10,970 bases of DNA from Candidatus Falkowiibacteriota bacterium (lineage in GTDB: Bacteria > Patescibacteriota > Patescibacteriia > Patescibacteriales > UBA12465). Location: positions 14,635-25,604 of the forward strand of contig JAPLVX010000038.1 in the NCBI GenBank assembly GCA_026396945.1, given 5' to 3'. A model generated the notes under the pieces. The model was not told the DNA's origin. It searched no databases and saw nothing but the letters and a program-made list of their open reading frames with translations. The translations under genes and the position numbers were made by a program. Positions 1 through 5,968 of this stretch are shown here, in pieces. How positions within the stretch are numbered: the first letter of the stretch is position 1; every line of letters begins with the position of its first letter.

Positions 1-288
1 GGCGCCGTGATTGATGACAAGCTAAAAGATCAGATTAAGATTACGGTCGTGGCCACTGGTTTTGATGGTAAAGGCAAGAGTTTGAAATCGGAAATCAATA
101 AAGTTTATACCCCTAATACTTTTATGGAAAAGGAATTAGAGAAAGAAACGGCCAGTGAAGATAAGGGCAAATTATCAATTTTTAAGAATATTCAGTCCCG
201 ACCGATGATTGAGAAAAAACCGGAAAAGAAAAAAGATGAGGATGATGATTTGAGCGTGCCGGCCTTTATTCGGAAGAAGATGATGTAA
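1..288 (+). CDS. ftsZ: Cell division protein FtsZ, C-terminal end (partial, 5' truncated)
   Basis: This is the last 95 codons of the tubulin-like GTPase that forms the cytokinetic ring. The frame is open from the first base and begins G-A-V-I-D, so the true start lies outside the window; the internal ATG-like GTG at position 7 is not a start. The first ~20 residues (GAVIDDKLKDQIKITVVATG) match the last beta strands of the FtsZ C-terminal domain, where I-x-V-T-V-[IV]-A-T-G-F is the family signature. A charged, Lys/Glu-rich linker of about 50 residues follows. The tail D-D-D-L-S-V-P-A-F-I-R-K-K is the conserved C-terminal peptide that in other bacteria binds FtsA, SepF or ZipA. A hairpin terminator lies 18 nt downstream, so ftsZ is the last gene of its transcript. 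Confidence 0.93.
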   Translation, partial: GAVIDDKLKDQIKITVVATGFDGKGKSLKSEINKVYTPNTFMEKELEKETASEDKGKLSIFKNIQSRPMIEKKPEKKKDEDDDLSVPAFIRKKMM

Positions 289-306
289 TATTAAATAAAA
301 ATATCT

Positions 307-341
307 AAAAATGCCATTATAAAAATGGCATTTTTTATTTT
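307..341 (+). terminator. Intrinsic terminator after ftsZ
   Basis: An 11-bp perfect stem (307-317 with 325-335, core ATGCCAT/ATGGCAT) closes a 7-nt AT loop and runs into a T-rich tail. It sits 18 nt after the ftsZ stop and just before the next promoter. Confidence 0.88.
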
Positions 342-352
342 GAGTGTTTGCC

Positions 353-381
353 TTGACAATTTGTTGTTACTATGCTAATGT
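353..381 (+). promoter_or_regulatory. Sigma-70-type promoter with extended -10 for the 617-aa membrane protein gene
   Basis: The -35 TTGACA (353-358) is a perfect consensus. A 17-nt spacer leads to TAATGT (376-381), preceded by TGC (373-375), giving an extended -10. The promoters at 3665 and 5404 have the same TTGAC-N17-TAA layout with TGn, which supports all three. The predicted start of transcription is near 388, leaving a leader of about 90 nt. Confidence 0.7.
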
Positions 382-388
382 TAGTCGA

Positions 389-407
389 TTAGTTCTTTAA
401 CAACTTT
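389..407 (+). promoter_or_regulatory. boxA-like element in the leader of the 617-aa protein gene
   Basis: The sequence TTAGTTCTTTAACAACTTT lies at the expected 5' end of the transcript. AGTTCTTTAACAA matches E. coli rrn boxA (TGCTCTTTAACAA) at 11 of 13 positions; boxA RNA is bound by NusB-S10. An almost identical element sits at the same distance from the promoter at 3665. A weak 5-bp hairpin followed by six T's (409-428) comes right after it and is a possible early termination site that such an element could suppress. The function is inferred from sequence likeness only. Confidence 0.45.
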
Positions 408-477
408 TAGATCATTTTGGTCTTTTTTGTTGTGGCTAATTATAAGAAAATAAATGTTTCACTAAAACCCTTTAAAG

Positions 478-2331
478 ATGAATTATCCATTGATTGCTTT
501 TTTGGTCTCATTGGGGACCGTTTTTGTTCTGCCAATGATTGGCACTTTGTTGTATAAAGAAAGCAACAAGGGCCGAGCAGCGCTTGCTACTGGGATTGTG
601 GCCCTCATGTATTTCTTTGTTCTCTGGTTAGGTCTCTGGTACTACAATTCCGGCCTTTACGGACCATCACCGCTTTTTTGGTCGATTACTATCGGGCTAA
701 TTCTCGGTGCCATATTCGGTGGTTGGCACTCAGCAGATGCAGATGAGGATGAATTTTTTAATCCCAGCTTTGGTTTGGGGGCGATTCTCGCCGCCGCCTA
801 CATTCTTTATGCTCTTGGTGGCTGGATTATGTCATCTGATTGGCAGCGCTATGATGATAAAGCTCATCTATTCGGAAAGGTAGAGATTGTAAAAGATGTT
901 TCAACCAGTCTACAACCAGCTGACCCGGCCCACATTTGTTTAGTTTCCGATTCAATGGCCGAGAATAGTGTCCATACGGCTTTAAGCAATTTTAAAGTAG
1001 CCGCCGGAGTTGTGCCCGGATCGCGCTATAAAATTGGCGAAGGAACAAAGCAATTCGTTGATGGCCAGCTATGGTGGATTTTCCCCGTAGAATTTGACGG
1101 TTATTTCAAATGGAAACAGGACAAGCAAGTCCCTGGTTATCTACGAGTTTCCGCCGAAGATCCAACGGCTCAACCTCAGGCGGTACAATTCAACAAGAAG
1201 GGTGAAGAAATTCACGTCAAATACTTGAACTCTGCCTGCTATGAGTTAATGGCCGTTAGGTATTTAAGACATAACGGTTATGCTAAAAGTATTTTTGGTG
1301 AATTTACCTACGAAGTCGATGATGACTGGAATCCGTTTTATGTTGCGCCGCTGATTGAGAGAACGACCGCCTTTACCGGGTATGTATATACCGGCATAGT
1401 TTTGCTCGATATCCAAAGCGGAAAATTTCAGCATATTTCCAAGGAGGAATTAGCTTCAAATCCTAAATGGCATTGGATTGATCGGGGCGCCGATTTGGAA
1501 ATTTTGCAGTATCAGCTCAGTAAATGGGGCCAGTATGATCACTCTACCTTTTGGGATAATTTTTGGCATGGCGATAAAGTCCAAAAATCCGACGGGGACT
1601 GGTATTTAGTTTACAGCGGCAATCGTTGTTTCTTCCTGACTGATATGACCAGCAACAGTAGTGACCAGGCCCTGACTGGTTTTGCTATTTTTGAAGGAGC
1701 AACCGGTCGGGCAATATTTTACTCGGCGGTCGGAGTGACAGCCAAAAATGCCAGTCAGGCGGCCAGCTCTCTCTGGGCTAATTATCCCGGGACAAAAGTG
1801 GCCGAATTAGTGCCTTATAATATCGATGGCCATATGACCTATGTTGTACCGATGATTAAGAACAAACAATTCATGGGCGTCTCTTTAATCTGCATGTATG
1901 ATAAGAATATTTGCGCTATGGGAACAACTTTTGACCGGGCCCTGGCAAAATATAGGATGGCTATCGACGGCGCTGGACACAACCGAACCGTCCCTAATGG
2001 AGGGAAGGAAATAATTAAATTGGAAATTAGTGGTGAGATTTCAGAGGTGGGAATGCCAATTATGATTGATCAACAGCAGTATTTCTTTTTTATGCTCAAG
2101 GGAGTTAATAAAAGCTTTGAGATCCCTTATAATAATGCCAATTTGTCCGTGCCATATCTAAAGGCGGGAAAAAATGTTCGCCTTACCTATACGGACACCA
2201 AAGAACCAGTCATAATCTGCGATGAATTGGAAATCATTGGCCTGAAGTTTAGTAACGAGAATCCAAATCAGGCTCGTTACGTGGTTAACCAAGGAGTAAG
2301 CAAAAAGGAGGTTGAGAAGAAGAAAAAGTAA
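478..2331 (+). CDS. Large four-helix membrane protein with a repeated beta-rich domain, function unknown
   Basis: I do not recognise a named family. Four hydrophobic segments are visible at residues about 5-26, 35-57, 64-83 and 97-118, followed by some 500 soluble residues. The soluble part seems to repeat a unit of the form aromatic-x-V/F-P-hydrophobic, a short variable stretch, G-aromatic, then hydrophobics ending in D; copies begin near residues 199, 286, 375 and 453. From memory, similar repeats occur in large uncharacterised membrane proteins of Firmicutes and their phages. Residues about 515-600 look like a separate small beta domain, possibly an OB-fold. The start at 478 is the first ATG and puts a membrane segment at the N-terminus. 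No Shine-Dalgarno is visible; the leader there reads AAAACCCTTTAAAG. The gene has its own promoter and terminator, so it is monocistronic. Confidence 0.85.
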   Translation: MNYPLIAFLVSLGTVFVLPMIGTLLYKESNKGRAALATGIVALMYFFVLWLGLWYYNSGLYGPSPLFWSITIGLILGAIFGGWHSADADEDEFFNPSFGLGAILAAAYILYALGGWIMSSDWQRYDDKAHLFGKVEIVKDVSTSLQPADPAHICLVSDSMAENSVHTALSNFKVAAGVVPGSRYKIGEGTKQFVDGQLWWIFPVEFDGYFKWKQDKQVPGYLRVSAEDPTAQPQAVQFNKKGEEIHVKYLNSACYELMAVRYLRHNGYAKSIFGEFTYEVDDDWNPFYVAPLIERTTAFTGYVYTGIVLLDIQSGKFQHISKEELASNPKWHWIDRGADLEILQYQLSKWGQYDHSTFWDNFWHGDKVQKSDGDWYLVYSGNRCFFLTDMTSNSSDQALTGFAIFEGATGRAIFYSAVGVTAKNASQAASSLWANYPGTKVAELVPYNIDGHMTYVVPMIKNKQFMGVSLICMYDKNICAMGTTFDRALAKYRMAIDGAGHNRTVPNGGKEIIKLEISGEISEVGMPIMIDQQQYFFFMLKGVNKSFEIPYNNANLSVPYLKAGKNVRLTYTDTKEPVIICDELEIIGLKFSNENPNQARYVVNQGVSKKEVEKKKK

Positions 2332-2355
2332 AATTTGCTAAAAGGTTTTGATCTT

Positions 2356-2390
2356 AGGCTCTTTCCGAAAAGGAAAGAGCCTGTTTTTTA
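2356..2390 (+). terminator. Intrinsic terminator after the 617-aa membrane protein gene
   Basis: A perfect 11-bp stem AGGCTCTTTCC / GGAAAGAGCCT (2356-2366 with 2372-2382) has a 5-nt GAAAA loop and is followed by GTTTTTTAT. It begins 25 nt after the stop codon. Confidence 0.92.
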
Positions 2391-2442
2391 TAAATTGATA
2401 ATTTGTCTTTTTATCAAGCCAAGCTAGGCTTGTAAAATTAAA

Positions 2443-2473
2443 AAAGGCCGCAACTAAGCATTGCGGCTTTTCT
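2443..2473. terminator. Second hairpin, probably a bidirectional terminator
   Basis: GCCGCAA (2447-2453) pairs with TTGCGGC (2461-2467) around a 7-nt loop. The stem extends through one G-U pair into A/T pairs. T-rich tails exist on both strands; the minus-strand tail (CTTTTTAATTTT) is the better one. Confidence 0.6.
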
Positions 2474-2644
2474 GTTTGAGCCTTGGCTAAACCAAATTTA
2501 CCCAGGTCTTAGTTCAATCAAAAACCGCGGTTTTTTTGCTTTCCAAATCGATTACGATATAAGAAGATCTTTGTTCCCCCTACGCTTGTCAATTTTATTT
2601 TAAGGTTTGTTTTTTGTACTCGAAGATGGCCGAATATATAAAAT

Positions 2645-2678
2645 AAGGGTTATCCTCTCCAGGAATAACCCTTTTTGC
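2645..2678 (-). terminator. Terminator of the minus-strand 295-aa gene (probably bidirectional)
   Basis: AAGGGTTAT (2645-2653) pairs with ATAACCCTT (2665-2673), and the inner CCT/AGG adds further pairs around a one-base bulge. On the minus strand the stem lies about 20 nt past the stop codon and runs into TTATTTTATAT. On the plus strand it is followed by TTT, so it may also block read-through from the left. Confidence 0.75.
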
Positions 2679-2692
2679 AAGTAACGCTAATT

Positions 2693-3580
2693 TTAATATT
2701 GTCGATCGGGAAACTTGAGATTATCTTCTTTGATAATATAGCGCCCGAATTTAACCGGTTTGGCCGACTGTCCATCTCCGTATTTTATATAAATGTAGCC
2801 AGTTTCTGGTTCCAACCTGAATTCATAAATTGAGGGTAGGTATGGGTAGTGTACACGTTCGGTCATATTTTTGCCTTTATAGGCCAAGATAAAGGTATAG
2901 GCGCTATCCGCCGGGTATTGCTTAGCTTTAATCAGTATCCAGTCATTGGCTTCGCTCACAGAGTAATCATCTCCATCGCGGATGATTGGGGTGACCGGAA
3001 GTTCGTTAAACTTCTTTTTAAAGTCCAGCGGGACCTGAAAACTAATAGTGTTTTTTTTGAGGTTATAACAAGCATAGGTGGGCAAGGTGTGGGACCAAGT
3101 GTTTGTTACATCAGCATAAACAAGGTAAGCGCAATCATCTTTAATTTTAAAACCAGAAATTGCCGGGGCATCCTTGGGTCTTATTTTTTTAGTAATGTCT
3201 TTGCCCTTGTAAAACATCTTATTATCACCGGCCGCTCCATTAGCGCCGGTAATATTTATTACTAAAGCCAATTCTTTGGACTCCGCGATACGCAGGGCCA
3301 TGGATTTACTGTTTGTTTTCCAAAGCAGAGTCCCTTTGTAGGACAACTTAGCTTCTTTTTTGTCGGATATATCACCCGGAATAATGGCTTTGTAGCCGTC
3401 TTGGCTGAGACGCCCCAACTTGCTATTAGCTTCGCTTGAGCTTGCTATGGAGGGCGGGTTTGGGAGGCTTTTAAAGATTGTTTCATAATCTTCATTGCTT
3501 GGATTGATTTGTTTCTGGGACCAAGTGGAAATTGGCATTAGAAATGCCACCAGACATAAAATTTTAAAGATCGTTCTCAT
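2693..3580 (-). CDS. Secreted protein with an internal repeat, function unknown
   Basis: The 295-aa product has a clear signal peptide: M-R-T-I-F-K, a hydrophobic core at residues 6-17, and a likely cleavage after T-W-S before Q22. The mature part has no cysteine-based lipobox and no further membrane segment. It contains at least two copies of a unit starting Y-K-G-K-[DN]-[IM]-T (residues 124-157 and 234-268); each continues with a hydrophobic-F strand and ends Y-x-Y/K-[AG]-D. A third, weaker copy starts Y-K-G-T at residue 81. This pattern suggests repeated beta strands, perhaps blades of a beta-propeller, but I cannot name a family. No Shine-Dalgarno is seen; the leader is A-rich. The gene is monocistronic and diverges from the gene at 3798, with which it shares an overlapping promoter region. 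Confidence 0.82.
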   Translation of the reverse strand: MRTIFKILCLVAFLMPISTWSQKQINPSNEDYETIFKSLPNPPSIASSSEANSKLGRLSQDGYKAIIPGDISDKKEAKLSYKGTLLWKTNSKSMALRIAESKELALVINITGANGAAGDNKMFYKGKDITKKIRPKDAPAISGFKIKDDCAYLVYADVTNTWSHTLPTYACYNLKKNTISFQVPLDFKKKFNELPVTPIIRDGDDYSVSEANDWILIKAKQYPADSAYTFILAYKGKNMTERVHYPYLPSIYEFRLEPETGYIYIKYGDGQSAKPVKFGRYIIKEDNLKFPDRQY

Positions 3581-3664
3581 GATTAAGTTTTTTGGTTAAT
3601 AAAAGGGGTAATTTTTTGTGTTTTGACTTTATCATTATTTTTTTTATTTGTAAATATCTTTTAC

Positions 3665-3693
3665 TTGACTTTTTGTATTATATATGTTAATCT
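3665..3693 (+). promoter_or_regulatory. Promoter with extended -10 for the 293-aa gene
   Basis: TTGACT (3665-3670), a 17-nt spacer and TAATCT (3688-3693), with TG at 3685-3686. The layout is the same as at 353 and 5404. The start of transcription is expected near 3700, giving a leader of about 100 nt. Confidence 0.65.
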
Positions 3694-3703
3694 CAGCAGT
3701 CAA
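3677..3703 (-). promoter_or_regulatory. Probable promoter for the minus-strand 295-aa gene, overlapping the plus-strand promoter
   Basis: Read on the minus strand, TTGACT (3703-3698) is followed after 15 nt by a perfect TATAAT (3682-3677). The spacer is short; a 17-nt spacing would give the weaker TAATAC. The elements interleave with those of the plus-strand promoter. Confidence 0.45.
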
Positions 3704-3723
3704 TTAGTTTCTTTGACAATTTT
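3704..3723 (+). promoter_or_regulatory. boxA-like element in the leader of the 293-aa gene
   Basis: TTAGTTTCTTTGACAATTTT closely matches the element at 389-407 and sits at the same distance from its promoter. The core resembles the boxA of rRNA leaders (TCTTTGA-type cores are usual in Gram-positive rrn operons). A bulged 9-bp hairpin, TAATATTTG (3725-3733) with CAAATTATTA (3744-3753), follows. Confidence 0.42.
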
Positions 3724-3758
3724 ATAATATTTGCGTAAACAGACAAATTATTAACAAT

Positions 3759-3779
3759 AAACCCTAAACCCTAAACCCT
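3759..3779 (+). repeat. Three perfect AAACCCT heptamers (telomere-like tract) in a leader
   Basis: AAACCCT is repeated three times without a mismatch, ending 18 nt before the ATG at 3798. A single AAACCCT (465-471) lies 6 nt before the ATG at 478, and AAACCC (4747-4752) precedes the ATG at 4767. None of these starts has a Shine-Dalgarno. Confidence 0.85.
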
Positions 3780-3797
3780 GAAAATTCTCCTAGAACA

Positions 3798-4679
3798 ATG
3801 AAAAAAGTAGTATTTTTTGTTATTAGCCTTATGCTTTCCTTTCCCCTGTTTGCCCAGGATTCCGTGGTAGCTCAAAAAGATGCCTCCCAAGTTGATTCCG
3901 CCAGATATATCGTTGAACCCAGCGTTTTCGTCGGTAGCGGATTCATGATGGATCATAGCGGCTCCGGCGGCTATACTTATGGCTGTTTCGGCTTGATGCT
4001 CAGAAAAAATGATTTTCGGCTTGGCATTTTCACAAATACCACCAAAGTCTACGTGAAATTCAATGGCTATAGTTTTAAGGCCACTGAATTTACTGTTGGA
4101 CCAAGTCTTGATGGTTGGGGCAGACTGGATAGTTCATTTAGCTATTCATTTTGGGCTCAACCTGGCTTCAAGTTCTTTAAAGATTATGGCCATAATGCTG
4201 GTTTCGAAAACGAAGCTTGGCAGAACGACCGTGGTTTTTATGGAGTCTTTGGCGCCAATATCAACGATGATAAGAATCGTTGGTTCCGGAGCTATAAAAT
4301 CAATATTATGTACCAAAAACCTTTTTGGTCCAAGCGCGTGGGCACTTGGCCGGGAAGCGGTAGTGGTAAGATCAATTACAAAGCCACCAACAAAACCTTT
4401 TTTAAGGTCCAGTTAGAATCAACCGGTCGCAAACTCCGCCTCCAGAAAGGACGCCTAGAGCCCAAATTAGTTCTCGGTTATCTTTACGATGGCGGCAGCA
4501 AGAAGGATTTATTCGAGTATGGGGCTGGTTTAGCTTTTTCTTTTACGAAGAGCGATCGCTATTTTGAAGTTTTTAACCTTCAATACCGCTTACGTTACGG
4601 AACTGACTTCGGTCAACCTTTCCATGTCTTTGAAATCGGCTGCGACTTCATTAGTTTATTTAAACTTTTGAAGTCATAG
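3798..4679 (+). CDS. Secreted beta-rich protein, possible outer-membrane-type barrel, function unknown
   Basis: The 293-aa product starts with a classic signal peptide (M-K-K, hydrophobic core 4-18, cleavage after L-F-A before Q20). The mature protein is rich in Gly and aromatic residues and alternates polar and hydrophobic positions over 8-12 residue stretches, with short turns of G, N and D. Examples are residues around 43-60, 75-95 and 230-285. That is the look of a transmembrane beta barrel or an all-beta sandwich. The end (F-K-L-L-K-S) does not carry the usual C-terminal aromatic of Bam substrates, so an outer-membrane assignment is weak. The start is the first ATG and gives an intact signal peptide. 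No terminator is visible before the lipoprotein gene 87 nt downstream, so the two may be co-transcribed. Confidence 0.83.
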   Translation: MKKVVFFVISLMLSFPLFAQDSVVAQKDASQVDSARYIVEPSVFVGSGFMMDHSGSGGYTYGCFGLMLRKNDFRLGIFTNTTKVYVKFNGYSFKATEFTVGPSLDGWGRLDSSFSYSFWAQPGFKFFKDYGHNAGFENEAWQNDRGFYGVFGANINDDKNRWFRSYKINIMYQKPFWSKRVGTWPGSGSGKINYKATNKTFFKVQLESTGRKLRLQKGRLEPKLVLGYLYDGGSKKDLFEYGAGLAFSFTKSDRYFEVFNLQYRLRYGTDFGQPFHVFEIGCDFISLFKLLKS

Positions 4680-4766
4680 CTGGTGGCGCCCCCTCTTCCA
4701 ATAGAGAAGAATAGAATCGTGAATAATAAACAAAAATTAATCAATTAAACCCAAAACCATTTTATC

Positions 4767-5261
4767 ATGAAAAAGCTGTTAATGCCCTTATTAATCTTAT
4801 TGTTGACTGTGAATCTGTTTGGTTCTTGCAAAAAAGAAGAGCAACCTCAATCAGGCATTGCTCTGGACTTTAAGGAATTAAGAGGTTTAACCATCTCCAA
4901 TCTGTCGGTAGTTGATTCAGCCGAAACTACCTCCATCCGTTTAAATGGCCGAGAAATATATTTCTATAAATGGCAGACTGGCTTTGAAAACTCTACTAAG
5001 GTTCGCGGTCGTATCGAATACGCTGAGTATGAGAATCGTCAGTTCCTCTTGGTCGGCGGCGAAGTTTTCTTTGATTCATTGATATTTATCAGAAGCAATG
5101 AAATCCGACAAAAGCTGGCTGTTAATATTTGTTCCATTAAAACCGCAGTCATTAAAACGATTAATTTTACTGAGTATTTAGAATTAGTTTATAATAATCG
5201 CTGGATTGACCGACAAAATGCTATGCCAGATGAGTCGACTCTGACATATTTGCCTGAATAA
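4767..5261 (+). CDS. Small lipoprotein, function unknown
   Basis: The 164-aa protein has a lipoprotein signal: M-K-K, a leucine-rich core, then L-F-G-S-C with the lipidated cysteine at residue 21. The residues after it, K-K-E-E-Q, resemble the export signal of surface lipoproteins in Bacteroidota. The mature 143 residues are predicted mixed alpha/beta without repeats or recognisable motifs. The protein would sit outside the cytoplasmic membrane, anchored by lipid. It lies 87 nt behind the 293-aa secreted protein with no terminator between them, and its own terminator follows at 5283; the two probably form one transcript and may act together. There is no Shine-Dalgarno; the leader is A-rich with AAACCC. 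Confidence 0.83.
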   Translation: MKKLLMPLLILLLTVNLFGSCKKEEQPQSGIALDFKELRGLTISNLSVVDSAETTSIRLNGREIYFYKWQTGFENSTKVRGRIEYAEYENRQFLLVGGEVFFDSLIFIRSNEIRQKLAVNICSIKTAVIKTINFTEYLELVYNNRWIDRQNAMPDESTLTYLPE

Positions 5262-5282
5262 ATAGGCTGTCATTGTCGACTG

Positions 5283-5315
5283 GGCCACCTTTCTTAATAA
5301 GGTGGTCTTTTTTAT
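5283..5315 (+). terminator. Intrinsic terminator after the lipoprotein gene
   Basis: CCACCTT (5285-5291) pairs with AAGGTGG (5299-5305) and is extended by a G-U and a G-C pair to a 9-bp stem with a 7-nt loop. Six T's follow. Confidence 0.9.
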
Positions 5316-5342
5316 TTTCTCTTTTATCTATTTTTATAAAAG

Positions 5343-5351
5343 TTATCCACA
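5343..5351 (+). promoter_or_regulatory. Perfect DnaA box upstream of the nrd promoter
   Basis: TTATCCACA is identical to the high-affinity E. coli DnaA box. It lies 52 nt upstream of the -35 of the nrdR promoter. DnaA regulation of RNR genes is known for E. coli nrdAB; here it is only suggested by position. One 9-mer can occur by chance, and I see no second box close by. Confidence 0.4.
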
Positions 5352-5403
5352 GAATTTAAGTTTATTTTAGAAAAACGTTTATTTTATCGGAAGATTAGCT
5401 GAT

Positions 5404-5432
5404 TTGACCCGTATCCCGAATTTTGCTAAAAT
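5404..5432 (+). promoter_or_regulatory. Promoter of the nrdR-nrdD-nrdG operon
   Basis: TTGACC (5404-5409), a 17-nt spacer and TAAAAT (5427-5432), preceded by TGC (5424-5426), form a strong extended -10 promoter. Transcription should start near 5439, directly in front of the first NrdR box. Confidence 0.8.
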
Positions 5433-5440
5433 ATAAATGA

Positions 5441-5456
5441 CCACAATATTTAGTGG
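5441..5456. promoter_or_regulatory. NrdR box 1
   Basis: CCACAATATTTAGTGG is a near-palindrome. Its inner 14 bases fit the NrdR consensus CACWATATATWGTG at 13 positions. It begins within a few bases of the predicted start of transcription, where a bound repressor would block RNA polymerase. Confidence 0.8.
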
Positions 5457-5472
5457 CCAAAGCCAAAAGGAG

Positions 5473-5488
5473 CCACAAAATATAGGAA
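5473..5488. promoter_or_regulatory. NrdR box 2, overlapping the nrdR ribosome-binding region
   Basis: The inner 14 bases (5474-5487) fit the NrdR consensus at 11 positions. The two boxes are exactly 32 bp apart, three helical turns, which is the known spacing of tandem NrdR boxes. The AGGA at 5484-5487, the best Shine-Dalgarno for nrdR, lies inside this box. Confidence 0.72.
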
Positions 5489-5494
5489 AAACCT

Positions 5495-5953
5495 ATGAAA
5501 TGCCCGATTTGCTACTATCATGATACTAAAGTCATTGATTCTCGTGTCGCCACCGACGGCCTTTCGATACGCCGCCGCCGCGAATGCCTCAAATGTGAGT
5601 TCCGTTTCTCTACTTATGAGGAAATTGAAATCCTGGATTTAGTGATCGTAAAGCGGGATGGCCGTCGGGAAGCTTATAGCCGGGAGAAATTAACTAGCGG
5701 TTTGAAGAAAGCCTTGGAAAAAAGAGCAATTACTGAAGATAAATTTAAGAAATTGACCCATAATATTGAACGCGACCTCCAGCGTTTGCAAAAATCAGAA
5801 ATTACCTCTCGTCAAATTGGTCAGATCGTAATGAAAGGCCTTAAAAAGTTCGATCAAGTCGCCTATATCCGTTATGCCTCGGTTTATGAATCATTTAAAG
5901 ATGCCCATGAGTTTAGGAAGGAGTTAAATAAATTAATTAAAGACAAAAAATAA
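5495..5953 (+). CDS. nrdR: Transcriptional repressor NrdR
   Basis: NrdR senses the ATP/dATP balance and represses RNR genes by binding paired NrdR boxes. The 152-aa length is normal for the family. The N-terminal zinc ribbon is complete (C3, C6, C31, C34) and includes the conserved D-S-R at 15-17 and the R-R-R-R at 26-29 that contacts DNA. An ATP-cone spans about residues 46-136 (V-K-R-D-G-R-R-E-x-Y-S-R-E-K and, near the end, Y-I-R-Y-A-S-V-Y). The start at 5495 is fixed by the M-K-C-P-x-C opening; AGGA lies 7 nt upstream. It is the first gene of the operon, 15 nt ahead of nrdD. The two boxes upstream imply autoregulation together with the reductase. Confidence 0.96.
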   Translation: MKCPICYYHDTKVIDSRVATDGLSIRRRRECLKCEFRFSTYEEIEILDLVIVKRDGRREAYSREKLTSGLKKALEKRAITEDKFKKLTHNIERDLQRLQKSEITSRQIGQIVMKGLKKFDQVAYIRYASVYESFKDAHEFRKELNKLIKDKK

Positions 5954-5968
5954 TTTAAGCTAATCCCT

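Larger units (their letters stand above)
2332..2692. other. Gene-free convergent intergenic region, rich in hairpins
   Basis: These 361 bases separate two converging genes. They hold three terminator-type hairpins (listed separately), a small hairpin CAAGCC/GGCTTG at 2415-2432, and a palindrome A5-CCGCGG-T5 at 2520-2535 followed by two more T's. I see no ORF with a plausible start, no tRNA-like cloverleaf and no long direct repeat. The stretch 2540-2640 shows nothing. Confidence 0.6.

Noticed and set aside
431..439. TGTGGCTAA, a one-mismatch DnaA box on the minus strand
   Set aside because: The mismatch is at a conserved position and the site is isolated; it is expected by chance.
2849..3265. 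Open frame of 138 codons on the plus strand
   Set aside because: It lies wholly antisense to the signal-peptide-bearing 295-aa gene; it has no start signal and an unconvincing composition.
3713..3728. TTGACA followed by TATAAT as a second promoter
   Set aside because: The two hexamers are only 4 nt apart, and no good partner lies at 16-18 nt for either. The TTGACA belongs to the boxA-like element.
3759..3779. CRISPR array or true telomere
   Set aside because: The units are 7 nt, only three, with no spacers, and they lie inside the leader of a gene.
4063..4416. Open frame of 117 codons in another frame of the 293-aa gene
   Set aside because: It overlaps a gene with a clear signal peptide, promoter and leader; it looks like a by-product of that gene's composition.
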